Shown: positions 9,668 through 19,097, counted from the stretch's first letter. The stretch: 64,000 nt of DNA from Agrobacterium tumefaciens (GCF_013318015.2 NZ_CP115841.1:1922001-1986000); one strand, 5' to 3'. Program-made: numbers and translations. Notes: generated by a model from the sequence alone, not told the origin.

Positions 9668-11077
9668 TTGGCATTTGACGAAATGATAAATGCGGACAAC
9701 GCGCCGCGAAGCCCATATGAAAACTATAACGAGTGGTACAGCCGGCAGGACAGGGCACACCTGATCCAGAAGTCTAAAGACGCGGAAAACATCTTTCGAA
9801 AAACCGGTATTACTTTCGCAGTCTACGGCCACGCCGACAGTTCAGAAAAACTGATCCCCTTCGATATCATTCCGCGCATCATTTCCGGGCGCGAGTGGCG
9901 CAAACTGGCCCAGGGTATCGAACAGCGGGTTCTCGCTCTCAACGCTTTCCTCGACGATATCTACCACAAGCAGGAAATCATTCGCGCCGGGCGAATTCCC
10001 CGCGAAATCATTGAGAAGAACGTCGCATTCCTCCCGGAAATGATCGGTTTCACGCCACCCGGCGGCGTTTATACCCACATTGTCGGCACGGATATCGTCC
10101 GCACCGGCGAAGATCAGTTCTATGTTCTGGAAGACAACGCCCGCACGCCTTCAGGTGTCAGCTACATGCTGGAAAACCGTGAAACGATGATGCAGATGTT
10201 CCCGGAACTCTTCCATGAAAACCGGGTACAGCGGGTGGAGGACTACCCCTATCAGCTGCGCCAATCGCTCGCCTCGCTTGCACCCCCCGGCTGCACCGGC
10301 AAGCCGCGCGTCGCGGTGCTGACCCCCGGCATCTACAATTCCGCCTATTACGAACATTCATTCCTGGCCGACATGATGGGTGTGGAGCTGGTGGAAGGGT
10401 CCGACCTGCGCGTCATGGACGGCAAGGTCAAGATGCGCACTACCCGTGGCTACGAGGCCATCGACGTGCTTTACCGCCGCGTCGACGACGACTTCCTTGA
10501 TCCGCTCACCTTCCGGCCGGATTCGGCGCTCGGCGTACCCGGCATCATGGATGTCTACCGCGCCGGCAACATCACCATCGCCAATGCGCCGGGCACCGGC
10601 ATTTCCGACGACAAGGCAATCTATTCCTACATGCCCGAGATCGTCGAGTTCTACACCGGCCGCAAGCCGCTTCTGGAAAACGTGCCGACATGGCGCTGTT
10701 CGGAGCCGGACAGCCTGAAATACGTTCTCGACAACCTTGCCGAACTGGTCGTCAAGGAAGTTCACGGTTCGGGCGGTTACGGCATGCTGGTCGGCCCCAC
10801 CGCGTCGAAAAAGGAACGGGCGCTTTTTGCCGAAAAGCTGAAAGCCCGCCCCTCCAATTACATCGCGCAGCCCACGCTGTCGCTTTCCACCGTGCCGATC
10901 ATGGTGAAAAACGGCATCGCGCCGCGCCATGTCGATCTGCGTCCTTATGTGCTGGTTTCAGACAAGGTGAAGATCATTCCCGGCGGACTGACCCGTGTTG
11001 CCCTCAAGCAGGGCTCGCTGGTGGTCAATTCCAGCCAGGGCGGCGGCACCAAGGATACATGGGTACTGGAGGACTAA
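9668..11077 (+). CDS. Circularly permuted ATP-grasp family protein
   Basis: A 469-residue protein of the DUF404/DUF407 circularly permuted ATP-grasp type. Recognisable stretches are FDIIPRIISGREW near residue 75, the acidic segment YVLEDNARTPSGVSYMLENR near 155, DVLYRRVDDDFLDPL near 260, and VVKEVHGSGGYGMLVGP near 365 with glycine-rich nucleotide-binding character. ATP-grasp enzymes join a carboxylate to an amine or thiol, and this family is predicted to form amide or peptide bonds on an unknown substrate. TTG 9668 is chosen because AAGGGG at 9653-9658 lies nine bases upstream; an ATG at 9644 would add eight residues. It opens an operon whose next gene starts three bases after its stop. Confidence 0.88.
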   Translation: MAFDEMINADNAPRSPYENYNEWYSRQDRAHLIQKSKDAENIFRKTGITFAVYGHADSSEKLIPFDIIPRIISGREWRKLAQGIEQRVLALNAFLDDIYHKQEIIRAGRIPREIIEKNVAFLPEMIGFTPPGGVYTHIVGTDIVRTGEDQFYVLEDNARTPSGVSYMLENRETMMQMFPELFHENRVQRVEDYPYQLRQSLASLAPPGCTGKPRVAVLTPGIYNSAYYEHSFLADMMGVELVEGSDLRVMDGKVKMRTTRGYEAIDVLYRRVDDDFLDPLTFRPDSALGVPGIMDVYRAGNITIANAPGTGISDDKAIYSYMPEIVEFYTGRKPLLENVPTWRCSEPDSLKYVLDNLAELVVKEVHGSGGYGMLVGPTASKKERALFAEKLKARPSNYIAQPTLSLSTVPIMVKNGIAPRHVDLRPYVLVSDKVKIIPGGLTRVALKQGSLVVNSSQGGGTKDTWVLED

Positions 11078-11080
11078 GCC

Positions 11081-12022
11081 ATGCTGGGCAGAACGGCAAA
11101 CGGGCTCTACTGGATGTTCCGGTATATTGAGCGCGCTGAAAACATCGCCCGGCTTATCGATGCGGGCCTGCGCGTTTCCCTGACGCGCAGCGGCAGCGGC
11201 GATGAGGACTGGGACGGCGTGTTGCAGAGTGCCGGCGTGCACGAAGCCTTTCTCGAAACGCGCGAGAAGGTGACGGCGGCCAATGCGATCGATTATCTCC
11301 TGCGGGACAAGGCAAACCCTTCGAGCGTCATGTCCTGCATCGAGGCAGGCCGCAACAATGCCCGCATGGTGCGCACCGCGCTGACGCGCGAGACATGGGA
11401 AGCCACCAATGAATTCTGGATCGAGCTGAAGAACATCCTCGGCCGCAAACTCAGCCATGCCGAACTGCCGCAGACCATCGATGTCATCAAGCATCGCGCC
11501 GGTCTGGTGCGCGGCGCCTTCCACGGCTCGATGCTGCGCAACGATCTCTATAATTTCTCCCGCATCGGCACCTTCATCGAGCGCGCCGACAACACCGCCC
11601 GCATTCTCGACGTAAAATATTACGTGCTGCTGCCGGCCGTGGCGCATGTCGGCTCCTCGCTGGACAATGCCCAATGGGAATCCATCCTGCGCTCGGTCTC
11701 GGCGCACCGCTCCTATGGCTGGGTCTACGATGCGGAATACAAGCCCGCCAACATCGCCGACTTCCTCATTCTCAACGGCCGCATGCCGCGCTCGCTCGCC
11801 TATTGCTACGAGAAGATCACCAGCAACCTCAATTACATAGCTGAGGATTACGGTGAAAAGCACAAGGCGCATGAAACGGCGGAAAGCATTCGCGACAGTC
11901 TGCGCAAGACAACGATCGATCGCGTCATGGATGAAGGCCTGCACGAGTTTCTGGAGAGATTTGTCAACCGGAACGGGCAGCTGGGGCAGGAAATCATGGA
12001 AGGCTACCGCTTTTATCTGTAA
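11081..12022 (+). CDS. Alpha-E domain protein (DUF403)
   Basis: A 313-residue all-alpha protein beginning MLGRTANGLYWMFRYIERAEN, the signature start of the alpha-E (DUF403) family. A similar motif recurs at FSRIGTFIERADNTARILDVKYY near residue 160, consistent with internal duplication. No catalytic residues are known. The family nearly always sits beside a circularly permuted ATP-grasp gene and a transglutaminase-like gene, as here. It starts three bases after the ATP-grasp stop, so the two should be translationally linked. It may be a partner or scaffold for the ligase; its function is unproven. Confidence 0.88.
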   Translation: MLGRTANGLYWMFRYIERAENIARLIDAGLRVSLTRSGSGDEDWDGVLQSAGVHEAFLETREKVTAANAIDYLLRDKANPSSVMSCIEAGRNNARMVRTALTRETWEATNEFWIELKNILGRKLSHAELPQTIDVIKHRAGLVRGAFHGSMLRNDLYNFSRIGTFIERADNTARILDVKYYVLLPAVAHVGSSLDNAQWESILRSVSAHRSYGWVYDAEYKPANIADFLILNGRMPRSLAYCYEKITSNLNYIAEDYGEKHKAHETAESIRDSLRKTTIDRVMDEGLHEFLERFVNRNGQLGQEIMEGYRFYL

Positions 12023-12043
12023 GCGCGTGGACGGGGACAGCTT

Positions 12044-12859
12044 ATGCGTCTGAAAATCACCCATACAACCGAATATGTCTATGACGAGCCGATGCCCTAT
12101 GCATTGCAGCGGCTGCGCCTGACGCCACAGACCGGCCCGTGCCAGACGGTGGAGGACTGGGATGTATCGGTCGACGGCGCCACCGTCGAAGTGAGCTATG
12201 ACGACCATTTCGGCAACCGTGTCGCACTAGTCGAGACCGAAGGCCCGCAACGCAGGGTCAAGGTCGTGGCCGGTGGCCTCGTCATAACCGAAGACAGGGC
12301 CGGCATGGTCGGCCCCCACACCGGCAGTGCGCCGCTATGGCTCTTCCTGCGCGAGACGCCGCTGACGAAGCCCGGCAAACTCGTGCGCGAACTGGCGAAG
12401 GCCAGCACCGGCAACAGCGAGCTCGAGCGCCTGCACGACCTGATGGAGAAGATCAACAGCAAGGTGGAATATGTGCCGGGTTCGACCGACACCGAAACCA
12501 CCGCCGAACTGGCACTCGAAGCCGGCAAGGGCGTCTGCCAGGACCATGCCCATATCCTCATTTCCGCCGCCCGGCTGATGGGCCTGCCCGCCCGCTATGT
12601 TTCCGGTTATCTGATGATGGAAGACGTGGCGGAGCAGACGGCAACCCATGCCTGGGCCGAGGTGCATCTGCAGGGCCTCGGCTGGGTTGGCTTTGACGCC
12701 GCCAACAATATCTGCCCTGACGATCGCTACGTGCGCATTGCCCTTGGCCTCTGCTACCGCGACTGCGCGCCGATATCGGGCATGCGGATCGGCCCGGCCG
12801 GCGAAACGCTGAACGTTTCGGTGACCGTGCAGCAATCGCAGAGCCAATCGCAAAGCTGA
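12044..12859 (+). CDS. Transglutaminase-like cysteine protease family protein
   Basis: A 271-residue protein with an N-terminal beta domain beginning MRLKITHTTEYVYDEP (transglutaminase N-terminal type) and a papain-like transglutaminase core. The catalytic triad can be read as C165 in GKGVCQDHAH, H202 in ATHAWAEVH and D218 in GWVGFDAANN. Such proteins hydrolyse or exchange amide bonds; with an ATP-grasp ligase they may act as the matching peptidase. There is no signal peptide, so it should be cytoplasmic. It lies 21 bases after the alpha-E gene in the same operon. The C-terminus is a short Gln/Ser repeat (QSQSQSQS). Confidence 0.9.
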   Translation: MRLKITHTTEYVYDEPMPYALQRLRLTPQTGPCQTVEDWDVSVDGATVEVSYDDHFGNRVALVETEGPQRRVKVVAGGLVITEDRAGMVGPHTGSAPLWLFLRETPLTKPGKLVRELAKASTGNSELERLHDLMEKINSKVEYVPGSTDTETTAELALEAGKGVCQDHAHILISAARLMGLPARYVSGYLMMEDVAEQTATHAWAEVHLQGLGWVGFDAANNICPDDRYVRIALGLCYRDCAPISGMRIGPAGETLNVSVTVQQSQSQSQS

Positions 12860-12863
12860 GACA

Positions 12864-13460
12864 ATGGCCGGCAGAGACGACGAAACGATCGGCTTTTATA
12901 CGGATAATGCCGGAGCCTATACGTCGAGAGGGCAAACGGCGGACCTTCCCCATCTGGAAAAATTCCTGTCGCGCCTGCCCAAAGGCGCGACCATCCTCGA
13001 ACTGGGGTGCGGTGGCGGGCAGGACAGTGAATTCATGCTCGCTGCAGGCTTCGACGTGCGCCCGACGGACGGCACACCCGAAATCGCCAAGGCGGCCGAA
13101 ACTCGGCTCGGCATTCCCGTCGCAACATTGCTGTTCGAAGATATCGGCGACGTGGAGACCTATGGCGGCGTGTGGGCCAATGCCTGCCTGTTGCATGTGC
13201 CGCGCCCTGCCCTTTCCGGCATCATCCGCCGCATCCATACGGCGCTGAAACATGCCGGTGTTTTTTACGCCAGCTTCAAGGCCGGGGAAGCGGAAGGCCG
13301 CGACACGTTCGGCCGCTATTACAACTATCCTTCGAAAACCTGGCTTGAGGACCTGTACGGGCATTTCGCCTGGGCAGGGGTGGAAATAGAAGCACGGCAC
13401 GGCAGCGGTTACGACAAGCTGCCAACCGACTGGCTGCATGTGATGGCAACGAAACCCTGA
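12864..13460 (+). CDS. Class I SAM-dependent methyltransferase
   Basis: A 198-residue Rossmann-fold methyltransferase with motif I ILELGCGGGQDS near residue 46, an acidic motif II region around RPTDGTPEIAKAAE, and ANACLLHVPRPAL as the post-II segment. The start ATG lies only four bases after the transglutaminase stop, so it is cotranscribed with the ATP-grasp/alpha-E/transglutaminase module. Its substrate may therefore be the product of that module, although this is inference from position alone. Without the context it would be an ordinary unassigned methyltransferase. Confidence 0.85.
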   Translation: MAGRDDETIGFYTDNAGAYTSRGQTADLPHLEKFLSRLPKGATILELGCGGGQDSEFMLAAGFDVRPTDGTPEIAKAAETRLGIPVATLLFEDIGDVETYGGVWANACLLHVPRPALSGIIRRIHTALKHAGVFYASFKAGEAEGRDTFGRYYNYPSKTWLEDLYGHFAWAGVEIEARHGSGYDKLPTDWLHVMATKP

Positions 13461-13542
13461 TCCGCTTTCAACAACCTGTGGGTTGCGAAAGCCCGCCGTG
13501 ACCGGTTAAATCGCCGCAGCAACCGATCAGGGAGAGGGCTTT

Positions 13543-14007
13543 TTGTACAGTATTTCCGACTATCGCGACTGCCAGTCCCATGGACCCATCATTGCGGAAC
13601 GGGTCTGGACGGCATGGTGGCAGGATAGTGGCCTCCAGGTCGGCGATGTGGCTGAACATCTGAAGGATATGGTGAACCCCCATGCCCTGCCGACCGGCTT
13701 CGTCGCCCATGACGACAAGGGTTACGTCGGCTCCGCCTTTCTTATCCATTGCGATCTGGAGGAGCGGCCACAATATCTGCCATGGGTTGCCGCACTCTGG
13801 GTGGAGGAAAACAGCAGACGCTCAGGTGTCGCCCGGGCGCTCATGCAGGCCGCAACACAACGGGCCGCCGAACTTGGTCACGACACCAGCTACCTGTGCT
13901 GCCGGCGCCGTCTCGAAACCTATTATACGAACTGCGGCTGGACCGTTCTGGAACGTGGTGTTGGCAAGCACGACCTGACGGTGCTGACCTACAGCACGAA
14001 AACATAG
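13543..14007 (+). CDS. GNAT family N-acetyltransferase
   Basis: A 154-residue acetyltransferase of the GNAT fold. The acetyl-CoA binding motif A is visible as LWVEENSRRSGVARALMQAA near residue 85-105, and the C-terminal YYTNCGWTVLER segment is the usual strand before the end. The start is TTG 13543 with GGAGAGGG at 13531-13538. No ATG lies nearby. The acceptor substrate cannot be inferred. The next gene follows after 40 bases on the same strand. Confidence 0.85.
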   Translation: MYSISDYRDCQSHGPIIAERVWTAWWQDSGLQVGDVAEHLKDMVNPHALPTGFVAHDDKGYVGSAFLIHCDLEERPQYLPWVAALWVEENSRRSGVARALMQAATQRAAELGHDTSYLCCRRRLETYYTNCGWTVLERGVGKHDLTVLTYSTKT

Positions 14008-14047
14008 ACTGTCCGCTATATCCGTTGCCAGACATCGGGGAGGAACC

Positions 14048-14458
14048 ATGAAACCGCCAGCCGCCCTTATGGAAACGGCGATCTACGCCGACGATCTCGA
14101 CGCCGCCGAGGCCTTTTATCGCGATGTCTTCGGGCTGGAGGTGGTGCGCAGGCTGCCGGGCCAGTTCGTGTTCTTCAAATGTGGCCGGCAGATGCTGCTG
14201 GTCTTCGATCCGCAACAATCGCGCACGGCCACCCCCGACAATCCGATCCCGCGCCACGGCGCCACCGGACAAGGCCATTTCTGTTTTTATGCGAAAGACA
14301 AGTCGGAAGTGGACGACTGGAAAGCACGCTTCGAGGAGCTTGGAATTCCCATCGAACACTATCACCGCTGGCCGAATGATAGCTATTCCGTCTACATCCG
14401 CGACCCGGCCGGCAATTCCGTGGAGGTGGGCGAAGGCAGGCTGTGGGGGTTCGAGTAA
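14048..14458 (+). CDS. VOC (glyoxalase/bleomycin resistance) family protein
   Basis: A 136-residue protein with the beta-alpha-beta-beta-beta repeats of the vicinal oxygen chelate fold. ETAIYADDLDAAEAFYRDVFGLEVV is the classic first repeat, and YSVYIRDPAGNSVEVGEG the C-terminal end with the metal-ligand Glu. It could be a dioxygenase, a lactoylglutathione lyase relative or an antibiotic-binding protein; none can be chosen. A GGGGAGGAACC ribosome-binding site precedes the ATG. Confidence 0.88.
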   Translation: MKPPAALMETAIYADDLDAAEAFYRDVFGLEVVRRLPGQFVFFKCGRQMLLVFDPQQSRTATPDNPIPRHGATGQGHFCFYAKDKSEVDDWKARFEELGIPIEHYHRWPNDSYSVYIRDPAGNSVEVGEGRLWGFE

Positions 14459-14482
14459 GCCCCATATACCCGGAAGAACACT

Positions 14483-15136
14483 ATGAAGAACATCTTTGTC
14501 GTCACGCACACCCAGTCCGTCCATCATGTCGAGAACAAGGTTGGTGGCTGGTATGATACCGAACTGACACCCAAGGGAAAAGCCGATGCGCAGGCGACGG
14601 CCGAGAAACTTGTGGCCTTGATCGGCAACGCATCAGTCGAAATCTTCAGTTCCGATCTTCTGCGGGCCTCCCAGACTGCGGCAATCATTGCTGAACACCT
14701 CAAGTCCCCTTTTGAAACCACGGATGGCCTGCGGGAAATCAGCTACGGTTCGGCGGGTGGTATGCCGCAGGAATGGCTCGACGCCCGTCAGATACCGGCC
14801 CCCCATCACGACCGGATGGATCATCGTGGCGGAATTGCTGATGGCGAAACGAGACGAGAGTTGGCCGAAAGAGTGTACCGCGCCGTGGACACGATTATAT
14901 CGCGTCCTTGCCCCACGCAGATCATCGTTACCCATGGCTTCGCTCTTACCTTCGTCATCGCGGCATGGATCAAAATGCCGATCGACAGCGTCGGTTATGT
15001 CAGCTTTCCGGCGTCTTCCGGCAGCATTACGCACCTAAGACAAGACGATTACTGGCAAAACCGCGGCGTTATCGCTTTGGCGGATGTGTCCCACCTGAAG
15101 ACAAACCCGGGGATGACGTCGAGAGGGGGACACTGA
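14483..15136 (+). CDS. Histidine phosphatase superfamily protein with altered RHG motif
   Basis: A 217-residue protein of the phosphoglycerate-mutase-like fold. The family's usual RHG box is VTHTQS here, so the catalytic H9 is kept but the preceding Arg is Thr8 and the Gly is Thr10. Other expected residues remain: R61 in SSDLLRASQTA, E85 in LREISYG and the second His, H151, in VTHGFAL. WYDTELTPKG matches the family spacing. Loss of the Arg could lower phosphate affinity or change the substrate. The ATG starts 24 bases after the VOC gene, and the gene converges on gguC. Confidence 0.85.
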   Translation: MKNIFVVTHTQSVHHVENKVGGWYDTELTPKGKADAQATAEKLVALIGNASVEIFSSDLLRASQTAAIIAEHLKSPFETTDGLREISYGSAGGMPQEWLDARQIPAPHHDRMDHRGGIADGETRRELAERVYRAVDTIISRPCPTQIIVTHGFALTFVIAAWIKMPIDSVGYVSFPASSGSITHLRQDDYWQNRGVIALADVSHLKTNPGMTSRGGH

Positions 15137-15178
15137 GCGACCCCCTCCCTCAACCGTTTAACGTGCAGCCCAGGTAGA

Positions 15179-16174
15179 TCAGATCTGCCGAACCGTGATT
15201 TCTTCTTCCGCATTAACCGCAAGCGGGTTCCTCAGCGGCAGGCCGAAACCGGCGGCCTCGATCTCGAACACGTCACCCGCTTCCGGCTTGATGCCCTCCG
15301 CAAAAGAGAGCGTCGCGGTGCCGAACATGTGCACATGGACGTCACCAGGTGCGCGGAACAGGCCGTATTTGAAGTGGTGATATTCGAGGTTCGCGAAGGT
15401 GTGGGACATGTTGTCCTCACCCGAAACAAACGGCTTTTCGAAAATGACCTTGTCGCCACGACGGATGCGCGAGGTGCCGCGAATATCCGACGGCGCAACG
15501 CCGACGCGGATTTCCGGGCCGAAGCTTGCCGGGCGCAACTTGGAATGGGCAAGGTAGAGATAGTTGATCCGCTCGGTGACGTGGTCGGAAAATTCGTTCG
15601 ACACGGCAAAGCCGATGCGCACGGGTTCGCCCTTGTCGGAGATCACGTAGATGCCGGCCATTTCCGGCTCTTCGCCGCCATCAAGCGCAAAGGACGGAGA
15701 GGTGAGAGCAGCACCGGGTGCCGCTGCGACATAGCCGTTGCCCTTGTAGAACCACTCGGGTTGAACGCCCTTTTCGCCAGCCTTCGGCTTGCCATTTTCC
15801 AGACCCATGCGGAACATCTTCATGGAATCCGTCAGGCTTTCCTCGGCGGCTTCCGTGGTCTTCTTGTGCATGCTGTCGCGGGTAGCAGCAGAGCCGAGAT
15901 GGGTCAGGCCCGTGCCTGTCAGATGCAGATGCGCCGGATCGGGATGGGTGATCGGTGGCAGAAAGCGACCTTCAGCGTAAGCCTTCTCCAGATCGACGGC
16001 ATCGCCGAGACCATGGGCGGACACAACATCGGCAAGGCTCTTGCCACTATTGGCAGCTTCCATGGCCAGCGCGTAAACCGATTGAGCGCCGTTGACGGCG
16101 TGCGCCTGTCCGCCTTCTTCGCGAACGGCGACGGTGATTTTGCCACTGGCATCCTTGATCTGTGAAATGAGCAC
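15179..16174 (-). CDS. gguC: GguC, AraD1/FAH-like family protein
   Basis: A 331-residue protein of the AraD1 family, related to the fumarylacetoacetate hydrolase fold, last gene of the chvE-gguABC locus. Motifs include TGLTHLGSA near residue 90, GEEPEMAGIYVISDKGEP near 165, and EIRVG followed by IRGTSRIRRGD near 220. Family members act on sugar-acid derivatives, which suits a sugar-uptake operon. Its exact reaction is not established to my knowledge. The start is GTG 16174 with AAGGAA just upstream. It is separated from gguB by two strong hairpins, so it may be expressed differently from gguAB. Confidence 0.88.
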   Translation of the reverse strand: MLISQIKDASGKITVAVREEGGQAHAVNGAQSVYALAMEAANSGKSLADVVSAHGLGDAVDLEKAYAEGRFLPPITHPDPAHLHLTGTGLTHLGSAATRDSMHKKTTEAAEESLTDSMKMFRMGLENGKPKAGEKGVQPEWFYKGNGYVAAAPGAALTSPSFALDGGEEPEMAGIYVISDKGEPVRIGFAVSNEFSDHVTERINYLYLAHSKLRPASFGPEIRVGVAPSDIRGTSRIRRGDKVIFEKPFVSGEDNMSHTFANLEYHHFKYGLFRAPGDVHVHMFGTATLSFAEGIKPEAGDVFEIEAAGFGLPLRNPLAVNAEEEITVRQI

Positions 16175-16190
16175 GGGATTTCCTTCCTGC

Positions 16191-16263
16191 GGCGCAACGC
16201 GCCTTATCTTCTTCGGCGCGTTGCGCCTTCACCTTATGAAAGTGGCCGGAAACCGGCCACTTT
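16191..16263 (-). repeat. Two tandem hairpins between gguB and gguC
   Basis: The first inverted repeat has 13-bp perfect arms (GGCGCAACGCGCC at 16191-16203 and its complement at 16215-16227). The second has 11-bp perfect arms around AAA (16239-16249 and 16253-16263). Both lie in the 115-base gap between the gguB stop and the gguC start. On the minus (transcribed) strand neither is followed by a long T-run. They may act as mRNA stabilisers or weak terminators that set gguC level, or be members of a repeated palindromic family. Confidence 0.8.
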
Positions 16264-16289
16264 TTTGACTTGCTATATTGGCTGGGCAA

Positions 16290-17486
16290 TCAGCCCTTGT
16301 TCTTGTTGTAGACGTCGAAGAACACGGCAGCGAGCAGCACGAGGCCCTTGACCATCTGCTGGAAGTCGATGCCGAGGCCGACGATCGACATGCCGTTGTT
16401 CATGACGCCCATGATGAAGGCACCGATAACAGCACCGGTGATCTTGCCAACGCCGCCGGAGGCCGAAGCACCGCCAATGAAGCAGGCCGCGATCACATCA
16501 AGCTCGAAGCCAACGCCTGCCTTCGGCGTTGCCGAGTTGAGGCGTGTCGCGATGATCATGCCGGCCAGACCGGCCAGTACACCCATGTTGACGAAGGTTA
16601 GGAAGCTCAGGCGTTCGGTGTTGATACCGGAAAGCTTGGTCGCCTTCTCGTTGCCGCCCATGGCGTAAACGCGGCGGCCAATGGTCGTGCGGCGCGTCAC
16701 GAAGCTGTAAAGCGCAATCAGAACCAGCATCACGATCAGGACGTTCGGCAGGCCACGATAGGTGGACAGCTGGTAGCCAAGGAACAGAATAGCGCCTGAG
16801 ATGAGCAGGTTCTGCACAATGAAGAAACCGAACGGCTCCACGTCGATGCCGTGCTTCACGTTCACCACGCGACGGCGCCACGCCAGATAGAACAGCACGA
16901 CCGTAATCACCAATGTCAGGATCATCGACGTCGTGTTCAGACCTTCGATGCCACCGATATCAGGCAGGAAGCCGGTGCTGATGATCTGGAAATCCGTCGG
17001 GAACGGGCCGATGTTCTTGCCGCCGAGCACAAAAAGCGTGAGGCCGCGGAACACAAGCATACCCGCCAGCGTCACGATGAACGACGGGATGCGATGATAG
17101 GCGATCCAGTAACCCTGGGCAGCACCGATGATGCCGCCGATGACAAGACAAATCAGCGCCGCGAGAAACGGGTTCATGCCCCACTGCACGGTCAATATGG
17201 CCGCAATCGCGCCGACGAAGGCGACGATGGAACCGACCGAAAGGTCGATATGTCCGGCCACGATGACCAGCAGCATGCCAAGCGCCATGATGACGATGAA
17301 CGAGTTCTGCAGGATGAGGTTGGTCAGGTTCACGGGCCGGAACAGAATGCCGCCGGTATAGAACTGGAAGAAAACCATGATAGCGACGAGCGCGATCAGC
17401 ATGCCGTATTCGCGGATATTGGAGCGAATATACGACCCGACCGAGATGACGTTGCTTTCTTCGTTTGTGGTGTTTGCCGAACTCAT
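16290..17486 (-). CDS. gguB: GguB, monosaccharide ABC transporter permease
   Basis: A 398-residue inner-membrane permease of the ribose/xylose (BPD_transp_2) type with about ten helices. [18 protein letters not shown] near residue 100 is the conserved permease motif, and [17 protein letters not shown] near 280 is the loop thought to contact the ATPase. The order and sequences match the known Agrobacterium gguAB system, which works with ChvE for uptake of several monosaccharides. The start overlaps the gguA stop by four bases (ATGA), so the two are translationally coupled. Confidence 0.95.
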   Translation of the reverse strand: MSSANTTNEESNVISVGSYIRSNIREYGMLIALVAIMVFFQFYTGGILFRPVNLTNLILQNSFIVIMALGMLLVIVAGHIDLSVGSIVAFVGAIAAILTVQWGMNPFLAALICLVIGGIIGAAQGYWIAYHRIPSFIVTLAGMLVFRGLTLFVLGGKNIGPFPTDFQIISTGFLPDIGGIEGLNTTSMILTLVITVVLFYLAWRRRVVNVKHGIDVEPFGFFIVQNLLISGAILFLGYQLSTYRGLPNVLIVMLVLIALYSFVTRRTTIGRRVYAMGGNEKATKLSGINTERLSFLTFVNMGVLAGLAGMIIATRLNSATPKAGVGFELDVIAACFIGGASASGGVGKITGAVIGAFIMGVMNNGMSIVGLGIDFQQMVKGLVLLAAVFFDVYNKNKG

Positions 17487-19021
17487 GAGTTCTTCTCCCC
17501 TGAGCGCATGATAGCGCGCATGATGCTTTCCTGGCTCGCCTCTCCCTTCGGCAATTCAGCGACGATGCGGCCTTCGTTCATGACGTAGATGCGGTCGCAA
17601 TTGCCGAGCAATTCAGGCATTTCCGATGAGATCATCAGAACGCCTTTGCCGTCGGCAGCGAGCTGGTTGATGATGGTGTAGATTTCGTATTTCGCGCCAA
17701 CGTCGATACCGCGTGTCGGCTCGTCTAGGATCAGGACATCAGGATTGGAGAAGAGCCACTTGGAAAGCACGACCTTCTGCTGGTTGCCGCCCGAAAGATT
17801 GACCGTTTCCTGAAAGATGCCTGAAGAGCGGATGCGAAGGCGTGTGCGGAAATCGCTCGCCACCTTCATTTCCTTGATGTCGTCGATGACGCTGGCCTTC
17901 GACACGCCGGCCAGATTGGCAAGCGTGGTGTTGTGCAGAATGTTGTCGTTGAGCACCAGACCGAGATGTTTGCGGTCTTCGGTCACATAGGCAAGGCCGG
18001 CATCGATTGCCTTGCGCACGGTGCTGACATCCACGGGCTTGCCGTCGATCAGCACGTCGCCGGTGATCTTGTGACCGTAGGACTTGCCGAACACGCTCAT
18101 GGCGAATTCCGTGCGCCCTGCCCCCATCAGCCCGGCAATGCCGACGACTTCGCCCTTGCGCACGGTGACGTTGATGTCGTGCAGGACCTTACGGTCGCGG
18201 TGCTGCTGGTGATAGGCGTTCCAGTTCTTCACTTCGAGAATGGTCTCGCCGATCGGCACGTCGCGCGGCGGATAACGATCTTCTAGATCGCGTCCCACCA
18301 TGTTGCGAATGATGACGTCCTCGCTGATTTCTTCCTGATGACAGTCGAGCGTCTTCACCGTCATGCCGTCGCGCAGCACGGTGATCTGGTCGGCCACCTT
18401 GCGCACTTCGTTGAGCTTGTGGGTGATGATGATCGACGTCATGCCCTGCTTGCGGAACTCGATCAAAAGGTTGAGCAGAGCCTCGGAATCGCTCTCGTTG
18501 AGCGAGGCGGTCGGCTCATCAAGGATGAGAAGCTTCACGCTCTTCGACAACGCCTTGGCGATTTCGACCAGCTGCTGCTTGCCGACGCCGATATCCGTAA
18601 TCAGCGTCTCTGGCGATTCCTTCAGGCCCACCTTCTTCAGAAGTTCGCGGGTACGGTTGAAGGTCTGCTGCCAGTTGATCACGCCGCCCGAAGCGACCTC
18701 GTTGCCAAGGAAAATATTTTCGGCAATCGACAGGAGCGGCACAAGCGCAAGCTCCTGGTGAATGATGATGATACCAATATCTTCGCTGTCGTTGATGGCG
18801 CGAAAATTTCGCACAGCACCTTCATAGTGGATCTCGCCCTCATAGGTGCCAGCGGGATAAACACCGGAAAGGACCTTCATCAAGGTCGACTTTCCAGCGC
18901 CGTTCTCGCCAACGAGCGCGTGGATCTCACCTTCCTTTACCTTAAGGTTGACGTTCTCAAGCGCTTTTACGCCCGGAAACGTCTTGGTGATGTTCCGCAT
19001 TTCGAGAATGGTATTGGCCAT
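17483..19021 (-). CDS. gguA: GguA, monosaccharide ABC transporter ATP-binding protein
   Basis: A 512-residue ATPase with two fused nucleotide-binding domains, as in RbsA/XylG. Domain 1 has Walker [10 protein letters not shown] near residue 38 and Walker [12 protein letters not shown]. Domain 2 has the usual degenerate Walker [11 protein letters not shown] near 295, with signature LSGGNQQK and [11 protein letters not shown] near 405-435. It powers uptake of sugars bound by ChvE through GguB. It follows chvE after about 90 bases containing a hairpin with a T-run, and overlaps gguB by four bases. Confidence 0.96.
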   Translation of the reverse strand: MANTILEMRNITKTFPGVKALENVNLKVKEGEIHALVGENGAGKSTLMKVLSGVYPAGTYEGEIHYEGAVRNFRAINDSEDIGIIIIHQELALVPLLSIAENIFLGNEVASGGVINWQQTFNRTRELLKKVGLKESPETLITDIGVGKQQLVEIAKALSKSVKLLILDEPTASLNESDSEALLNLLIEFRKQGMTSIIITHKLNEVRKVADQITVLRDGMTVKTLDCHQEEISEDVIIRNMVGRDLEDRYPPRDVPIGETILEVKNWNAYHQQHRDRKVLHDINVTVRKGEVVGIAGLMGAGRTEFAMSVFGKSYGHKITGDVLIDGKPVDVSTVRKAIDAGLAYVTEDRKHLGLVLNDNILHNTTLANLAGVSKASVIDDIKEMKVASDFRTRLRIRSSGIFQETVNLSGGNQQKVVLSKWLFSNPDVLILDEPTRGIDVGAKYEIYTIINQLAADGKGVLMISSEMPELLGNCDRIYVMNEGRIVAELPKGEASQESIMRAIMRSGEKNS

Positions 19022-19067
19022 ATCGCAATCCAGCGCCCGATTAATTCAGGCGTTTTTATTTTTATGG

Positions 19068-19097
19068 AAAAACGGGGACGGCGCCAAGCCATCCCCG
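19068..19097 (-). terminator. Attenuator-like hairpin between chvE and gguA
   Basis: On the minus strand, CGGGGA pairs with TCCCCG (outer six base pairs), an inner GGC/GCC pairing extends it, and TTTTT follows. It lies between the chvE stop and the gguA start. In binding-protein ABC operons such partial terminators keep the periplasmic protein in excess over the membrane parts; here this is inference. Confidence 0.7.
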
